A stretch of DNA of 64,000 bases from Streptomyces sp. NBC_00287 (GCF_036173105.1 NZ_CP108053.1:4960001-5024000); one strand, 5' to 3'. Shown: positions 7,650-16,817, numbered from the stretch's first letter. A program made the numbers and translations. The notes: a model not told the origin generated them from the letters alone.

Positions 7650-9620
7650 TCAGCTCGTGAACGTGAAGTACTTCCAGGCGCCGTGCGTCGTGGAGTTCAC
7701 GGTGTCGCCGTGGCCGTTGACGTACGAGTTGCGTATCCGGAAGCGGTAGCCGGTGGGCGGGGTGCCGGTGATCTGGACGGCGGAGCGGCCCGCGGAGTCC
7801 AGCGCGAAGTACTCGGACCCTGTGGTGTGCCAGGCGCCGCCGGAGTACACCTGCATCTGCAGCCGCTGCTGCCGGCCCGGGTAGGGAGGCAGCGTTGCCG
7901 TGAAGACCGGGTCCTTGGACTGGCGGAAGTAGTGGTAGGTGTGGCCCCAGTTGTACTGGGTCTTGTAGTGGCCGCTGACCGCAGTGGACACGCTCACCCT
8001 CGCGCCGACCGTGCTGGTCACCGAGCGCGGCTGGTAGCGGGCGTCACCGGCGAACTTCGCCGTGAGGGTGGTGTCGCGCTTGAGGTCCACGACGACCGAC
8101 AGATTGCCGGAGGAGTTGACGACGCCGGACTTCACCAGCTTGTTCGGCTTGTCCGAGCCGAAGGGGTTGGCCCAGATCTCGACCTTGCGGTTCTTGTACG
8201 TCGTGCCCAGGTGCGCCGTGAACTTCACGTCGGCGCCGTAGCCGTAGACCTTGCCGTTGTTGTTCAGCGTCAGCGTCGGCTTGGTGCGGGATACCTCGAC
8301 GGTGTCGGAGGCGAGCCGCGCCGCGTGCTCGGCGTCGCCCGCGTAGTGCACCGAGTACTTGACCTTGCCGCCGGCGGGCGGGGTGTCGGTGAAGGAGTAG
8401 CTGCCGTCCGCCTTGACCGTGACCGGCGCGAGCGTCTTGCCGTTCGGGGACTCCAGGTCGGTGCGGGTGACCGTCAGCTGGATGCCGACGGGCAGGGCGA
8501 CCCGGGAGGTGACCTTGCCGGTGACCGTGAGCTTCTGGGCACGCGGCGCGCTCGCCGGGGCGTTCACGGTGATGCTGGTGACCGCCTTGGTGGGGGCGGT
8601 CAGAGAGCGCAGGGAGTAGACGCCCTCGCTGTTGTACGTCACCGCGAACAGGCGGGAGGCGTCCGGCGCGAAGGCCAGACCGGAGTCCGGGAGCACGTCG
8701 GAGCCGCTGGTGTTCCCGGTGTTGGGGAAGTCGTATTCGCGGACCGACGTGGTGGAGCCCGGCTTGTAGATGTAGACGTCCGGCGAGTACCAGCCGTCTA
8801 TGCCCGCCGCGAGGGTGCCGTCGGCGGCGATGGCGACGGAGTTCGGGTAGGCGTCGCTGGCGTAGCTGCCGTCCGCGGTGAGGTCGGCGGTCTTGAACAC
8901 CTGGTGCTTGTACGGGGCCCCGCTCGCGACGACGACGTCCTGGCCGTCCGGGGTGACCTGGAGGTCACCGAGGTTGCTGCCGCCGTCGGAGTTCGCGGCG
9001 AGCCGGGTGGCGGTGCCGGTGGAGACGTCGTACGAGGCCAGGGTGACCGGGCTCTGCCCGACCGCGCCCGCGACCAGGGTGTCCGAGCCGGGCGCCGCGT
9101 CCAGCATCGGCGCCTGGTACCAAAGGCGCGTCGGGTCCTGGTCGAGGGTGACGACGGGCTGCTCGCCGCTGAGGTCGACCGAGCCGATGTTGCCCTCGGC
9201 GGCGGCGCCGTACCCGAACCAGAGCTTGCCGCCGGCCAGGGCGACGCTCATCGGGGAGTCGCCGACCGCGTAGCGGGCGGACTCGGTGCCGGTCGCGGTG
9301 TCGAGGGCGACGATCAGGTCCGCGCCCTGCACGGCCGCGTACAGCGTGCCGGAGTCGGCGGACAGTTCCAGGCCGGTGACGCCGGGCAGGCCCGCGACCT
9401 GCTGGACGACGGTTCCGGCGTAGTCGGTGACGACGATCTTGCCGTTGCTCGGGTCGCTGACGAAGACCCGCTGGTGGACACCGTCCACCACGATGTCGGC
9501 GGTCGACCTGACCGGCAGCGTCTTGGTGGAGTCGGCGGCGGCCGGTACGGCGGCGAGCGCCGCCGAGCTGATGAGGACCGCCAAAGTGGTGGCGGCCGTG
9601 GTGAGGGTGCGTCTGCGCAC
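7650..9620 (-). CDS. Secreted beta-propeller protein with bacterial Ig-like repeats
   Basis: 656 residues. A signal peptide (ending AAVPAAADS) is followed by a YncE/YVTN-like beta-propeller of about 300 residues built from repeats such as VFVSDPSNGKIVVTD, then at least two Ig-like beta-sandwich repeats (SITVNAPASAPRAQKLTVTG and a KPTLTLNNNGKVYGYG unit) and a C-terminal beta-rich domain. It probably acts outside the cell as a surface or adhesive protein; no catalytic residues are obvious. The GTG start lies downstream of a G-rich stretch rather than a canonical RBS. Confidence 0.8.
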   Translation of the reverse strand: MRRRTLTTAATTLAVLISSAALAAVPAAADSTKTLPVRSTADIVVDGVHQRVFVSDPSNGKIVVTDYAGTVVQQVAGLPGVTGLELSADSGTLYAAVQGADLIVALDTATGTESARYAVGDSPMSVALAGGKLWFGYGAAAEGNIGSVDLSGEQPVVTLDQDPTRLWYQAPMLDAAPGSDTLVAGAVGQSPVTLASYDVSTGTATRLAANSDGGSNLGDLQVTPDGQDVVVASGAPYKHQVFKTADLTADGSYASDAYPNSVAIAADGTLAAGIDGWYSPDVYIYKPGSTTSVREYDFPNTGNTSGSDVLPDSGLAFAPDASRLFAVTYNSEGVYSLRSLTAPTKAVTSITVNAPASAPRAQKLTVTGKVTSRVALPVGIQLTVTRTDLESPNGKTLAPVTVKADGSYSFTDTPPAGGKVKYSVHYAGDAEHAARLASDTVEVSRTKPTLTLNNNGKVYGYGADVKFTAHLGTTYKNRKVEIWANPFGSDKPNKLVKSGVVNSSGNLSVVVDLKRDTTLTAKFAGDARYQPRSVTSTVGARVSVSTAVSGHYKTQYNWGHTYHYFRQSKDPVFTATLPPYPGRQQRLQMQVYSGGAWHTTGSEYFALDSAGRSAVQITGTPPTGYRFRIRNSYVNGHGDTVNSTTHGAWKYFTFTS

Positions 9621-9721
9621 GCTTTTTCGAACCCCCCGGAACGAAAGGATGTGGGTGCCACCGGGCGGGCCCCGGTGTGTGGGGCCTGTGCGCCGCGTGT
9701 GGCGAGTGAGCGAAGACTAAG

Positions 9722-10963
9722 TCATCCCACTGACAAGAAGGAGAGGGCCCCCGACACCAGCGTCCGCACACCCGTCGGCACGGTCGCCAGGTCGGGTGCG
9801 AAGTGCGGACTGTGGTTGCTGGGCACGGACTCCGACCGGCCCAGCAGATCGTCGCCGGGCACCGCGTCCCACACCTCGGCCGGGGTGCTCGTCACAAACC
9901 AGTAGGAGTACGGCAGCTTGCCCTCCGCGAGGTGCGAGAAGTCCTCGCTGCCCATCGCCGGGCCGGGGTCGAAGACGCTGTCGGCGCCGAAGACCTCCCG
10001 GTGCACCCCGGCCACCCGCCGGTCGGTGTCGGCGTCGTTCACGGTCACCGGGAAGGTGCTGCCCAGCGTCACCTCGGGCTCGCGCGGACACCCGGCGGCC
10101 AGGCACTCCCCGGCCGCCATCCGCCGGATCGCGGCGACCATCCGGTCCCGGACGCCCTCCGACTGCGTACGGAGATTGAGGGAGATACGGGCGGTGGAGG
10201 GGATGACATTGGCCGCCGTACCGGCATCGATCCGCCCGACGGTCAGTACGGCCTGCTCACGCGGGGCGAGCTCCCGGCTGACGACGGTCTGCAGGCGCGT
10301 GACGAGAAACGCGGCGGTCACCACCGGATCGACGGTCGTCTCGGGCCGTGACCCGTGCCCGCCCCGCCCGTAGACCACGATATCGACGTCCGTCGTCGCC
10401 GACATGATCAGCCCCGGTACATGGGCGATCCGGCTCACGGGCCCCGGCGCCACATGCTGCCCGAGCAGCACCTCCGGCCGCGGGAACCGGTCGTAGAGCC
10501 CGTCCGCGACCATCGCAGCCGCCCCGCCTCCGGACTCCTCGGCGGGCTGCCCCACCACCATCAGCGTCCCCGACCAGGCATCCCGCCCGGCGGCCAGCGC
10601 CTCGGCGGCGCCGACGAGCCAGGTGACATGCATGTCGTGCCCACAGGCGTGCATGACGCCGGGCACGGTGGAGGCGTACGGCAGCGAGGTCTCCTCGGTC
10701 ACCGGCAGGGCGTCCATGTCGGCGCGCATCAGCACGGTGGGCCCGTCGCCGTTGCGCAGCACTCCCACCACTCCGGTACGGCCGATCCCCTCGACCGTCT
10801 CGAACCCCGCCGCCTTCAGTCGCGCCGCGAGCCGGGTCGCCGTCCGGTGTTCCTGGAAGGACAGCTCGGGGTGTCGGTGCAGATCCCGGTAGAAGTCCTC
10901 CAGGTCGGCAACGGGAAGGTCACCGGTGAGATCCAGCGCGGCACGGGCGGCGGCAGAGGTCAT
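9722..10963 (-). CDS. M20 family amidohydrolase (hippurate hydrolase-like)
   Basis: 413 residues, the usual length of the M20D amidohydrolases that remove acyl groups from N-acyl amino acids or indole conjugates. It shows the N-terminal HRHPELSFQE, metal-site HACGHD, PAEES (catalytic Glu), GGHGSRPE in the dimerisation domain and GSEDFSHL near the C-terminus (metal-binding). It is cytoplasmic, as no signal peptide is visible. The substrate is not resolvable. A 66-residue exported peptide gene lies 12 bp upstream on the same strand. Confidence 0.88.
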   Translation of the reverse strand: MTSAAARAALDLTGDLPVADLEDFYRDLHRHPELSFQEHRTATRLAARLKAAGFETVEGIGRTGVVGVLRNGDGPTVLMRADMDALPVTEETSLPYASTVPGVMHACGHDMHVTWLVGAAEALAAGRDAWSGTLMVVGQPAEESGGGAAAMVADGLYDRFPRPEVLLGQHVAPGPVSRIAHVPGLIMSATTDVDIVVYGRGGHGSRPETTVDPVVTAAFLVTRLQTVVSRELAPREQAVLTVGRIDAGTAANVIPSTARISLNLRTQSEGVRDRMVAAIRRMAAGECLAAGCPREPEVTLGSTFPVTVNDADTDRRVAGVHREVFGADSVFDPGPAMGSEDFSHLAEGKLPYSYWFVTSTPAEVWDAVPGDDLLGRSESVPSNHSPHFAPDLATVPTGVRTLVSGALSFLSVG

Positions 10964-10975
10964 GGGGTCAGCGTG

Positions 10976-11176
10976 TCATCGGACGGGCATCTCCACCACG
11001 GCAGGACCGCCACGGAGGGTGGACACGTGCGCCTGCTGAGCCCTGTGCTGCTCCTGAGCCGGCTCCGCCGCTCTCGCCGGCCCCGCGTTGGCCGCCAGAA
11101 TCAGCGTCGCCACGGCGACCACGGCGGCGGCGAACCCTCGGGTGTAACGCTCGGTTGTGCTGGTGCGTTCGAGCAC
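10976..11176 (-). CDS. Small exported hypothetical protein
   Basis: 66 residues: a short basic N-terminus, a hydrophobic signal-like helix (RGFAAAVVAVATLILAA) ending NAGPARAAEP, and a mature peptide of about 30 polar residues. The GTG start has GAGGT five bases upstream. It lies just before the M20 gene, so the two may be an operon. I find no known family; its reality rests on the signal peptide, RBS and good codon bias. Confidence 0.5.
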   Translation of the reverse strand: MLERTSTTERYTRGFAAAVVAVATLILAANAGPARAAEPAQEQHRAQQAHVSTLRGGPAVVEMPVR

Positions 11177-11199
11177 GGCGACCTCGCAACAGCGGTGTA

Positions 11200-11240
11200 T
11201 TGACGGAATGTATTAAGCAGGTTGGGTAATCAGGCTTAAT
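11200..11240. promoter_or_regulatory. AT-rich divergent promoter/operator upstream of the XRE-TPR regulator
   Basis: The gap between the divergent exported-peptide gene and the XRE gene has a TTGACG hexamer (11200-11205). It also has an inverted repeat ATTAAGC (11212-11218) / GCTTAAT (11234-11240) with a 15-bp spacer in unusually AT-rich sequence. The repeat is a candidate operator, possibly for the adjacent XRE protein itself. The -10 element is not clear. Confidence 0.45.
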
Positions 11241-11301
11241 TCCCGGTTTAACCTAGGGGCTGTCGGAGTCGAACGGCAAGAGGTACCAGGGGAGTTGGGC
11301 G

Positions 11302-12645
11302 ATGTCGGAGCGCGACGACCCGGTGACCATCGGGCGCAGGGTGCAGCAGTTGCGCGGCGAACGCGGGCTGACCCAGAAACAGTTGGCCGAACCGGCCTAC
11401 ACCCCCGCCTATATCTCCACCCTGGAGGCCGGCCGGGTGCGGCCCTCCGACGAGGCCCTCAAGCACATCGCCGACCGACTCGGCATCGCCTACGACGAAC
11501 TCGTCACCGGACGCTCCCCCCGCCTCGCCACCGAACTGCGGCTTCAACTCACCGGCGCCCAGCGCACCCTGGCCACCGGCGCCACCGAGGCCGCCGCCGA
11601 GGCGTTCGCGGCGGTGCTCGGCGAGGCGGCGGCCGAGGGGCTCGTCGAAGAGCGGGTCGCCGCGCTGCTCGGGCTCGGCGAGTGCGGTCTCGACACGGGT
11701 GACCTGGACGCCGCCAGACGGTACTTCGAGCAGGCCGAGGAGGCCCTCGGGACGGCCCCGCTGCCGACGCGTGTCCCCGCCCTGCGCGGGCGCGCCGTCG
11801 CCCACTACCTTGCCGGTGAACTCCGGTACGCCGTCTACCTGTTGGAGTCCACCCTCGACGAGCTGAACCGAGGCGGACTGCACGACCCCGACGCGCTGCT
11901 GCTCCTCTACGCCAGTGTCATCGGCCCGTACATGGACCTGGGCGCCCACGCCCGCGCCGCCCAGGCCGCCGAACTCGCCCTCGCCCTCGCGCCGCAGGCC
12001 GGGGACCCGGCACTGGTCGCCCGTATGCACCGGTCCGTTGCCCGCACCCTGCTCGCCGAGGGCCGGATCGCCGAGGCCGACGCCTCCCTGGCCAAGGCGG
12101 CCGAGCTGTACCGGGGTCTCCAGATCCGTACCGAGCTCGCCCACTGCCACTGGATGCGCGGGTACGTCTGTGCGCAGAACGGTGAGCTGGACCGCGCCGA
12201 GGCCGAGCTGCGGGAGGCGCGGGCCATGCTGTCGGCCAAACGGGCCGCCCTCTACACCAGCCAGGTCGTCGTCGAACTCGCCGACGTACTGCACCGGCGT
12301 GGCAAGTCCGACGAGGCCGCCGCCCTCCTCCACGAGGTCCTCAGCGACCTCAGCCCCGAGCGCGGCGCCCTGCACTCCGCCGCCGCCCACCGCCTGCTCG
12401 GCATCATCGCCGAGGACGCCCGCGACACCGAGGCCGCCGAGGAGCACTACGTCCGCGCCCTCAGCCTGCTGGAACGAGCGGGCGCGGCCGGGGACCTGGC
12501 CGACCTGTGCCGAATGCTGGGCGATCTGCTGCGCCGTACGGGACGGGTGGAGGCCGCGCTGGACGCGTACCGGACGGGTCTCGGCCATCGGACGGCCCCC
12601 GGCACCACCACCCTCGGCCCGGCACCCGCACAGCCTCCTCTGTGA
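11302..12645 (+). CDS. XRE-family HTH regulator with TPR sensor domain
   Basis: 447 residues. Residues about 8-70 form an XRE helix-turn-helix (IGRRVQQLRGERGLTQKQLAE, then AYISTLEAGRVRPSDEALK). The remainder is a chain of tetratricopeptide repeats of alanine/leucine-rich helix pairs, as in streptomycete regulators that sense peptides or partner proteins. It ends 76 bp before the permease pair. The ATG lies behind GGGGAGTTGGGCG. Likely autoregulated through the inverted repeat upstream; the ligand is unknown. Confidence 0.88.
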   Translation: MSERDDPVTIGRRVQQLRGERGLTQKQLAEPAYTPAYISTLEAGRVRPSDEALKHIADRLGIAYDELVTGRSPRLATELRLQLTGAQRTLATGATEAAAEAFAAVLGEAAAEGLVEERVAALLGLGECGLDTGDLDAARRYFEQAEEALGTAPLPTRVPALRGRAVAHYLAGELRYAVYLLESTLDELNRGGLHDPDALLLLYASVIGPYMDLGAHARAAQAAELALALAPQAGDPALVARMHRSVARTLLAEGRIAEADASLAKAAELYRGLQIRTELAHCHWMRGYVCAQNGELDRAEAELREARAMLSAKRAALYTSQVVVELADVLHRRGKSDEAAALLHEVLSDLSPERGALHSAAAHRLLGIIAEDARDTEAAEEHYVRALSLLERAGAAGDLADLCRMLGDLLRRTGRVEAALDAYRTGLGHRTAPGTTTLGPAPAQPPL

Positions 12646-12721
12646 CGGTCCCGGGTCGGCGCACAGCCCTGTCCGGTTGGGTTGGCCGGGCACAAGGCGA
12701 GCGGGATTCCGAGGCAGGCGC

Positions 12722-13708
12722 GTGGCGAATCGACGGACGGTGGTCTACGGCGGCCTGCGCGCGCTCGTGTATGTCGTGGTCGGCGGCGCCGCGCTGCTCG
12801 CCATCGCCACGGTCGGGTCCGTGCTGGGGCCCGTTCTCGCGCTCGATCTGTACACGCCGGCTGTCGCCGCCTGGTGGACGGTGTTCACCGCCATCGCCGT
12901 GCAGGGCGTGCCCTTTCTGCTGCTCGGCACCGTGGTGTCAGCTGCGATCGGGGCGTTCGTGCCGGAGCGGGTGTTCACCCGGCTCCTCCCGCGCAATCCG
13001 GCGCTCGCCGTGCCGGTGGCCGGTGCGGCCGGGGTCGTGCTGCCGGGGTGCGAGTGCGCGTCCGTGCCGGTGGCCGACAGCCTGATGCGCAAAGGGGTGG
13101 CCCCCGCGGCGGCGCTCGCGTTTCTCCTGTCGGCTCCCGCGATCAATCCCGTCGTCCTGGTCGCCACCTCCGTCGCCTTCCCCGGGCAGCCCGCGATGGT
13201 GGCGGCCCGACTGATCGCCTCGCTGGTCACGGCGGTGGTGATGGGGTGGCTGTGGGTGCGGTTCGGGCGCGAGGAGTGGCTACGGCCGACCAGGCGCCGC
13301 GGCCATGACCACGGCTCCGGGCCGGGTGCCTTCGTCGCCGGGCTCCAGCACGACTTCCTGCATGCGGGCGGGTTCCTGGTGGTGGGGGCGGCCGCGGCGG
13401 CCACGTTCGACATCGCCGTACCGCGCTCGCTGCTGGACATCCCGGGCTGGGCGTCCGTGCTGCTGCTCGCGGTGCTCGCCGTGCTGCTGTGCGTGTGCAG
13501 CGAGGCGGACGCCTTCGTGGCCGCGTCGCTGAGCGGCTTCTCGCCGACGGCCCGGCTGGCGTTCATGGTGGTCGGGCCGATGGTCGATCTGAAGCTGCTC
13601 GCGTTGCAGACGGGCACGTTCGGGCGGGCCTTCGCGATCCGGTTCTCGGCGGTGACCTGGGTGGTCGCCGTGGTGTGCAGCGTGCTGGTGGGGTGGTGGC
13701 TGCTGTGA
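12722..13708 (+). CDS. Permease, COG0701 (DUF318) family
   Basis: 328-residue membrane protein with about eight to ten helices in two similar halves. The signature GCECASVPVADSL is seen in the first half and CSEADAFVAASL with MVVGPMVDLK in the second. The family is a predicted permease found with TIGR03943 proteins and often linked to metal homeostasis; transport itself is inferred. GTG 12722 is used (GAGGC upstream) because upstream in-frame codons overlap the regulator gene. The last four bases overlap the next start (GTGA), so translation is coupled. Confidence 0.85.
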   Translation: MANRRTVVYGGLRALVYVVVGGAALLAIATVGSVLGPVLALDLYTPAVAAWWTVFTAIAVQGVPFLLLGTVVSAAIGAFVPERVFTRLLPRNPALAVPVAGAAGVVLPGCECASVPVADSLMRKGVAPAAALAFLLSAPAINPVVLVATSVAFPGQPAMVAARLIASLVTAVVMGWLWVRFGREEWLRPTRRRGHDHGSGPGAFVAGLQHDFLHAGGFLVVGAAAAATFDIAVPRSLLDIPGWASVLLLAVLAVLLCVCSEADAFVAASLSGFSPTARLAFMVVGPMVDLKLLALQTGTFGRAFAIRFSAVTWVVAVVCSVLVGWWLL

Positions 13709-14400
13709 GGCGATACGGGCCGGCGGTTCTGCTGCTGCTCCTCGGCGGAGCGGTACTGCGGATCTCACTGTTCGGCGAGCTGTATCTGCGGTACGTGCAG
13801 CCGGGGCTGCGGCCGTATCTGGTGGTGTCGGGGGTGGTGCTGGTGGTGCTGGGGGTGGTGGCGGGACGGGCCGTCTACGGCGATGACGGTGACGATGGTG
13901 GTCACGGTCCCGGGGTCGCCTGGCTGCTCGCCCTCCCCGCACTCGCGCTGCTGCTGTTCCCGCCGCCCGCCCTCGGTTCCTACAGCGCCGAACGCGAGGC
14001 CGCCGAGCGGGCCGCCCAGGGAGTCGGCACATTCCCGGCGCTGCCCTCGGGGGACCCGGTCCCGCTGACGCTCGGCGAGTTCACCTCCCGGGCGATCTAC
14101 GACAGCGAGCGCTCGCTGAAGGGCCGCACGGTCCGGCTGACCGGGTTCGTGACGCACGACGCCGACGGGAGCTGGTACGTCACCCGGCTGCTGGTCTCCT
14201 GCTGTGCCGCCGACGCCACGACCGCCAAGGTCGAGATCCGGGACGCGGACGCGGCGGCGCCGGACGACACGTGGATCACGGTCACCGGCACCTGGCACCC
14301 GGAGGGGGAGCTGGGCAGCGACGCGGCCTGGCCGCCGGTCCTCGACGCGGAGTCGGTGGAGAGGGTCGAGCAGCCGGTGAACCCTTACGAGAAGCGGTGA
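13705..14400 (+). CDS. TIGR03943 family putative permease subunit
   Basis: 231 residues. Two or three N-terminal helices, a short histidine/aspartate-rich loop (GDDGDDGGHGPG), another helix, then a soluble OB-like domain containing LKGRTVRLTGFV and the SCCAADATT cysteine pair typical of the family. It works as the partner of the COG0701 permease, to which it is joined by a 4-bp overlap. Its final 88 bp (14313-14400) are the founding-like copy of the tandem repeat that follows. Confidence 0.85.
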   Translation: MRRYGPAVLLLLLGGAVLRISLFGELYLRYVQPGLRPYLVVSGVVLVVLGVVAGRAVYGDDGDDGGHGPGVAWLLALPALALLLFPPPALGSYSAEREAAERAAQGVGTFPALPSGDPVPLTLGEFTSRAIYDSERSLKGRTVRLTGFVTHDADGSWYVTRLLVSCCAADATTAKVEIRDADAAAPDDTWITVTGTWHPEGELGSDAAWPPVLDAESVERVEQPVNPYEKR

Positions 14401-14928
14401 GGGGGTGACGAGACCTGGTCGCTCGTCCTCGACTGCGGAGTCGGTGGGGAGGGTCGGGCAGTGGGCGAGCCCCTGCGAGAAGCGGTGAGGGGGTGAGGAG
14501 GCCTGGCCGCTTGTCCTTGACTGCGGAGTCGGTGGGGAGGGTCGGGCAGTGGGCGAGCCCCTGCGAGAAGCGGTGAGTGGGTGAGGAGGCCTGGTCGCTC
14601 GTCCTTGACTGCGGAGTCGGTGGGGAGGGTCGGGCAGTGGGCGAGCCCCTGCGAGAAGCGGTGAGGGGGTGAGGAGGCCTGGCCGCTTGTCCTTGACTGC
14701 GGAGTCGGTGGGGAGGGTCGGGCAGTGGGCGAGCCCCTGCGAGAAGCGGTGAGTGGGTGAGGAGGCCTGGCCGCTCGTCCTCGACTGCGGAGTCGGTGAT
14801 GGGGGCCAGTCAGCCGGTGAGCCCTTACGAGCGGCGGTGAGCGGGTGACGAGGCCTGGCCGCCTGTCCTCGACCGCGGGCTCGGTGATGGGGGTCGGGCA
14901 GTCGGCGAAACCTTACGAGAAGCCGTGA
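14313..14928 (+). repeat. Seven tandem 88-bp units apparently derived from the 3' end of the TIGR03943 gene
   Basis: Unit 0 (14313-14400) is the coding end of the gene with its stop. Units 1-6 (14401, 14489, 14577, 14665, 14753 and 14841 onward) are each exactly 88 bp and each ends in a GTGA matching the gene's terminal codon and TGA. Units 2 and 4 are identical; unit 3 differs from them at three bases. Units 5 and 6 drift towards the gene-like CCTTACGAG form. As 88 is not a multiple of three, the copies cannot extend the protein. Bases 14929-15040 hold no gene I can see, so 14401-15040 is non-coding. Confidence 0.9.
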
Positions 14929-15040
14929 GTGGGTTTCGCCCCCCGGCCCCCGGGTAGTCGGGCGGAGTCCGGGGGCGGGCGGCCGTAGGGCCGTGGCACC
15001 TGTGCAACCGTGAGCGCCGCGCCGGAGGTGTGAGGAGGCG

Positions 15041-15802
15041 GTGACCGTGCGGCCGAGGGACGACCACCGTGGTGCCGTAGGCGGCGACCACCGGTCGGCC
15101 GACCGCGAGCAGGACGGCACCGCCTCGCGGGCCCGGGGCATGGGGCCCGGCGAGATCCCCCGGCGGCTGTGTGCCGTCGCGGTCGAGCTGCTGCCGGTGA
15201 CCGGGGCCAGCGTCTCGCTGCACGGCGACGACATGCCGGTGCGTCTGTGCGCGAGCAACGCGCAGGCCGCGTATGTGGCGGACATCCAGGCCACCTTGGG
15301 CGAGGGTCCCTGCCAGAGCGCGGTGGGCAGCGGCCGTACCGTGCTCGCGTGCGATCTGACGGACGGGCAGGACGTGGACCGCTGGCCGGTCTTCGCCGAG
15401 GAGGCCACGCAGGCCGGCGTGCGGGCGGCGTACTCGCTGCCCCTCGGCGAGGACTCGGTGTGCGTGGGCACGCTCGACCTCTACCGCGACACCCCCGGCA
15501 CCCTCACCACCGACGAACTGCGTACGGCGCGGGCCCTGGCCGGGGCGATGACGATGGCCCTGATGGCGCTGTCCCGCGAGACGGAGGACAGCGACCGGGA
15601 CCTGCCCGGCTGGCTGGACGGCCTGGCCGCCGACCACGACGACCTCTACCAGGCCATCGGCATGATCATGGCCCAGCTCGGCGTCGGCGCCCACGAGGCC
15701 CTGTCCCGCCTCCGCGCCCACGCCTTCGCCCACGGCCGTACGGCGGCGGACGTGGCGGGGGATGTGGTGGAGCACCGGCTGCGGTTCCCGCGGTGGAGCT
15801 AG
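15041..15802 (+). CDS. GAF and ANTAR domain-containing regulator
   Basis: 253 residues. A disordered N-terminus of about 35 residues leads into a GAF sensor domain (about 38-170, with TLGEGPCQSAVGSGRTV and LPLGEDSVCVGTLDLY), followed by a C-terminal ANTAR helix bundle (LYQAIGMIMAQLGVGAHEAL onward). ANTAR proteins bind paired hairpins in RNA to prevent termination. The GTG start has GAGGAGG at good spacing. The signal for the GAF domain is unknown. It is separated from the permease pair by the tandem repeat block. Confidence 0.88.
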   Translation: MTVRPRDDHRGAVGGDHRSADREQDGTASRARGMGPGEIPRRLCAVAVELLPVTGASVSLHGDDMPVRLCASNAQAAYVADIQATLGEGPCQSAVGSGRTVLACDLTDGQDVDRWPVFAEEATQAGVRAAYSLPLGEDSVCVGTLDLYRDTPGTLTTDELRTARALAGAMTMALMALSRETEDSDRDLPGWLDGLAADHDDLYQAIGMIMAQLGVGAHEALSRLRAHAFAHGRTAADVAGDVVEHRLRFPRWS

Positions 15803-15902
15803 CCGACGGCGACACCCGCGAAGGAGTCCCGCACCGCGTCCAGCGCCGCGCGGCGCTCGTCGTCGCTCATGCCCGAGGAGACGGTGGCGACCCCCGTCAG
15901 AC
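15799..15902 (-). pseudogene. Coding-like tail after the lipoprotein stop (possible frameshifted C-terminus)
   Basis: Directly after the lipoprotein stop, the next frame reads VATVSSGMSDDERRAAL and on to a TAG at 15799, with strong third-position GC bias and a plausible helical protein end. Either the lipoprotein once read through into this tail (one base gained or lost near 15900-15910), or it is the remnant of another gene. No start with an RBS is present for it alone. Confidence 0.4.
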
Positions 15903-16655
15903 CTCCGCGCGCCCCAACTTCCGCACCTCCGCGAGCCGCTGCGCCCCGAGCTCCGTGGCCACCCACGTCGCCTCGGCCGGGACGTCGCCGAGGCCGCCGT
16001 TGGTGAGGGTGATGGCGTCGTCGCCGACTCGGACCGCGGCCAGGTCCAGGGTGAGGGTGGTTTCGTCGGCGGTGGTGAGGTTGATGCGCAGGCCCTGGCG
16101 GGCGTCGCCGACCTCGGGGAGTTCCAGCTCGGTGACGGCGGCGTACTCCGGTTCCCCGGTCGCGGTCACCGCCGTGAACTCGCCGCACTTCTTCGGCAGG
16201 GACTTCAGCCAGGACAGCGTGCCGTCCACCTCCTTGGGCGGGTGGGCCACCACCTGGTAGCGGATCTGGGCCCCGTCCCAGTCGTCGTCCAGGCCGGTCA
16301 CCGCGCGGGTACGGGCGTCGGGGCCGAAGAACTCCTCGGCGTACAGGACGTCCAGCAACCGTCGGCAGTCGGCCTTCTCGGCGCTCGCCTTGAGCATGCC
16401 GTCCCGCCAGGTTGCTGCGCCCTGGGTCGCCGACCACGGTTCCCCGAGATCCGCCTCGGTGATCAGCGCCGCCCGGGCCTGCGCCTCGGTGAGCGCGGGA
16501 GCGGCCGCCGGGGACGGGACGGAGGCGGTCGGTGACGCGGTGGGGGAAGCGGAGGCCGCCGGCTTCGCGGGGGTGTCCGATCCGTCGGCGCCGCAGGCGG
16601 TCGCGGTCAGCAGGGCGCCCAGGGCGAGGGCTGGGGCGATGAGAACGCGGGGCAT
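15897..16655 (-). CDS. Lipoprotein of unknown function
   Basis: 252 residues with a lipoprotein signal peptide (lipobox LTATAC, lipidated Cys near residue 21), a Pro/Ser/Thr/Ala-rich linker to about residue 52 and a globular domain rich in LTEAQARAALI-like helices and beta strands with two further cysteines. It will be anchored on the outer face of the membrane. The fold resembles streptomycete sensor-like lipoproteins, but I cannot name it. The C-terminus may be shortened by a frameshift. ATG 16655 follows AGGAGGCCAC. Confidence 0.8.
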   Translation of the reverse strand: MPRVLIAPALALGALLTATACGADGSDTPAKPAASASPTASPTASVPSPAAAPALTEAQARAALITEADLGEPWSATQGAATWRDGMLKASAEKADCRRLLDVLYAEEFFGPDARTRAVTGLDDDWDGAQIRYQVVAHPPKEVDGTLSWLKSLPKKCGEFTAVTATGEPEYAAVTELELPEVGDARQGLRINLTTADETTLTLDLAAVRVGDDAITLTNGGLGDVPAEATWVATELGAQRLAEVRKLGRAEV

Positions 16656-16805
16656 CGTGTGGCCTCCTGGGCGCTGCCATGATCGAAGTGCGTGCTTTCA
16701 AGGCACCACCGCGCGGGGCTGTCCACCAGTGCGCCGGTCCGTCCGGGTGAGCGGGTACGGCGTACGGCCGTGGAAAACCGTTCGCCCGCCCGCGCCCGCC
16801 CCCGC

Positions 16806-16811
16806 TACCGT
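16806..16811 (+). promoter_or_regulatory. Putative -10 element of the leader-peptide transcript
   Basis: TACCGT lies six bases before the leader ATG at 16818, the position expected for a leaderless actinobacterial transcript that starts at or next to the ATG. No convincing -35 box was seen. Confidence 0.35.
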
Positions 16812-16817
16812 CGCCCC

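Noticed and set aside
11260..11290. GTCGGAGTCGAACGG as part of a tRNA
   Set aside because: No cloverleaf can be formed around it.
14401..14928. 88-bp repeats as a CRISPR array
   Set aside because: Units are contiguous with no unique spacers, and derive from coding sequence.
13765..15471. 568-codon minus-strand frame through the repeat block
   Set aside because: Open only because the repeats lack stops in that frame; it is antisense to two real genes and low complexity.
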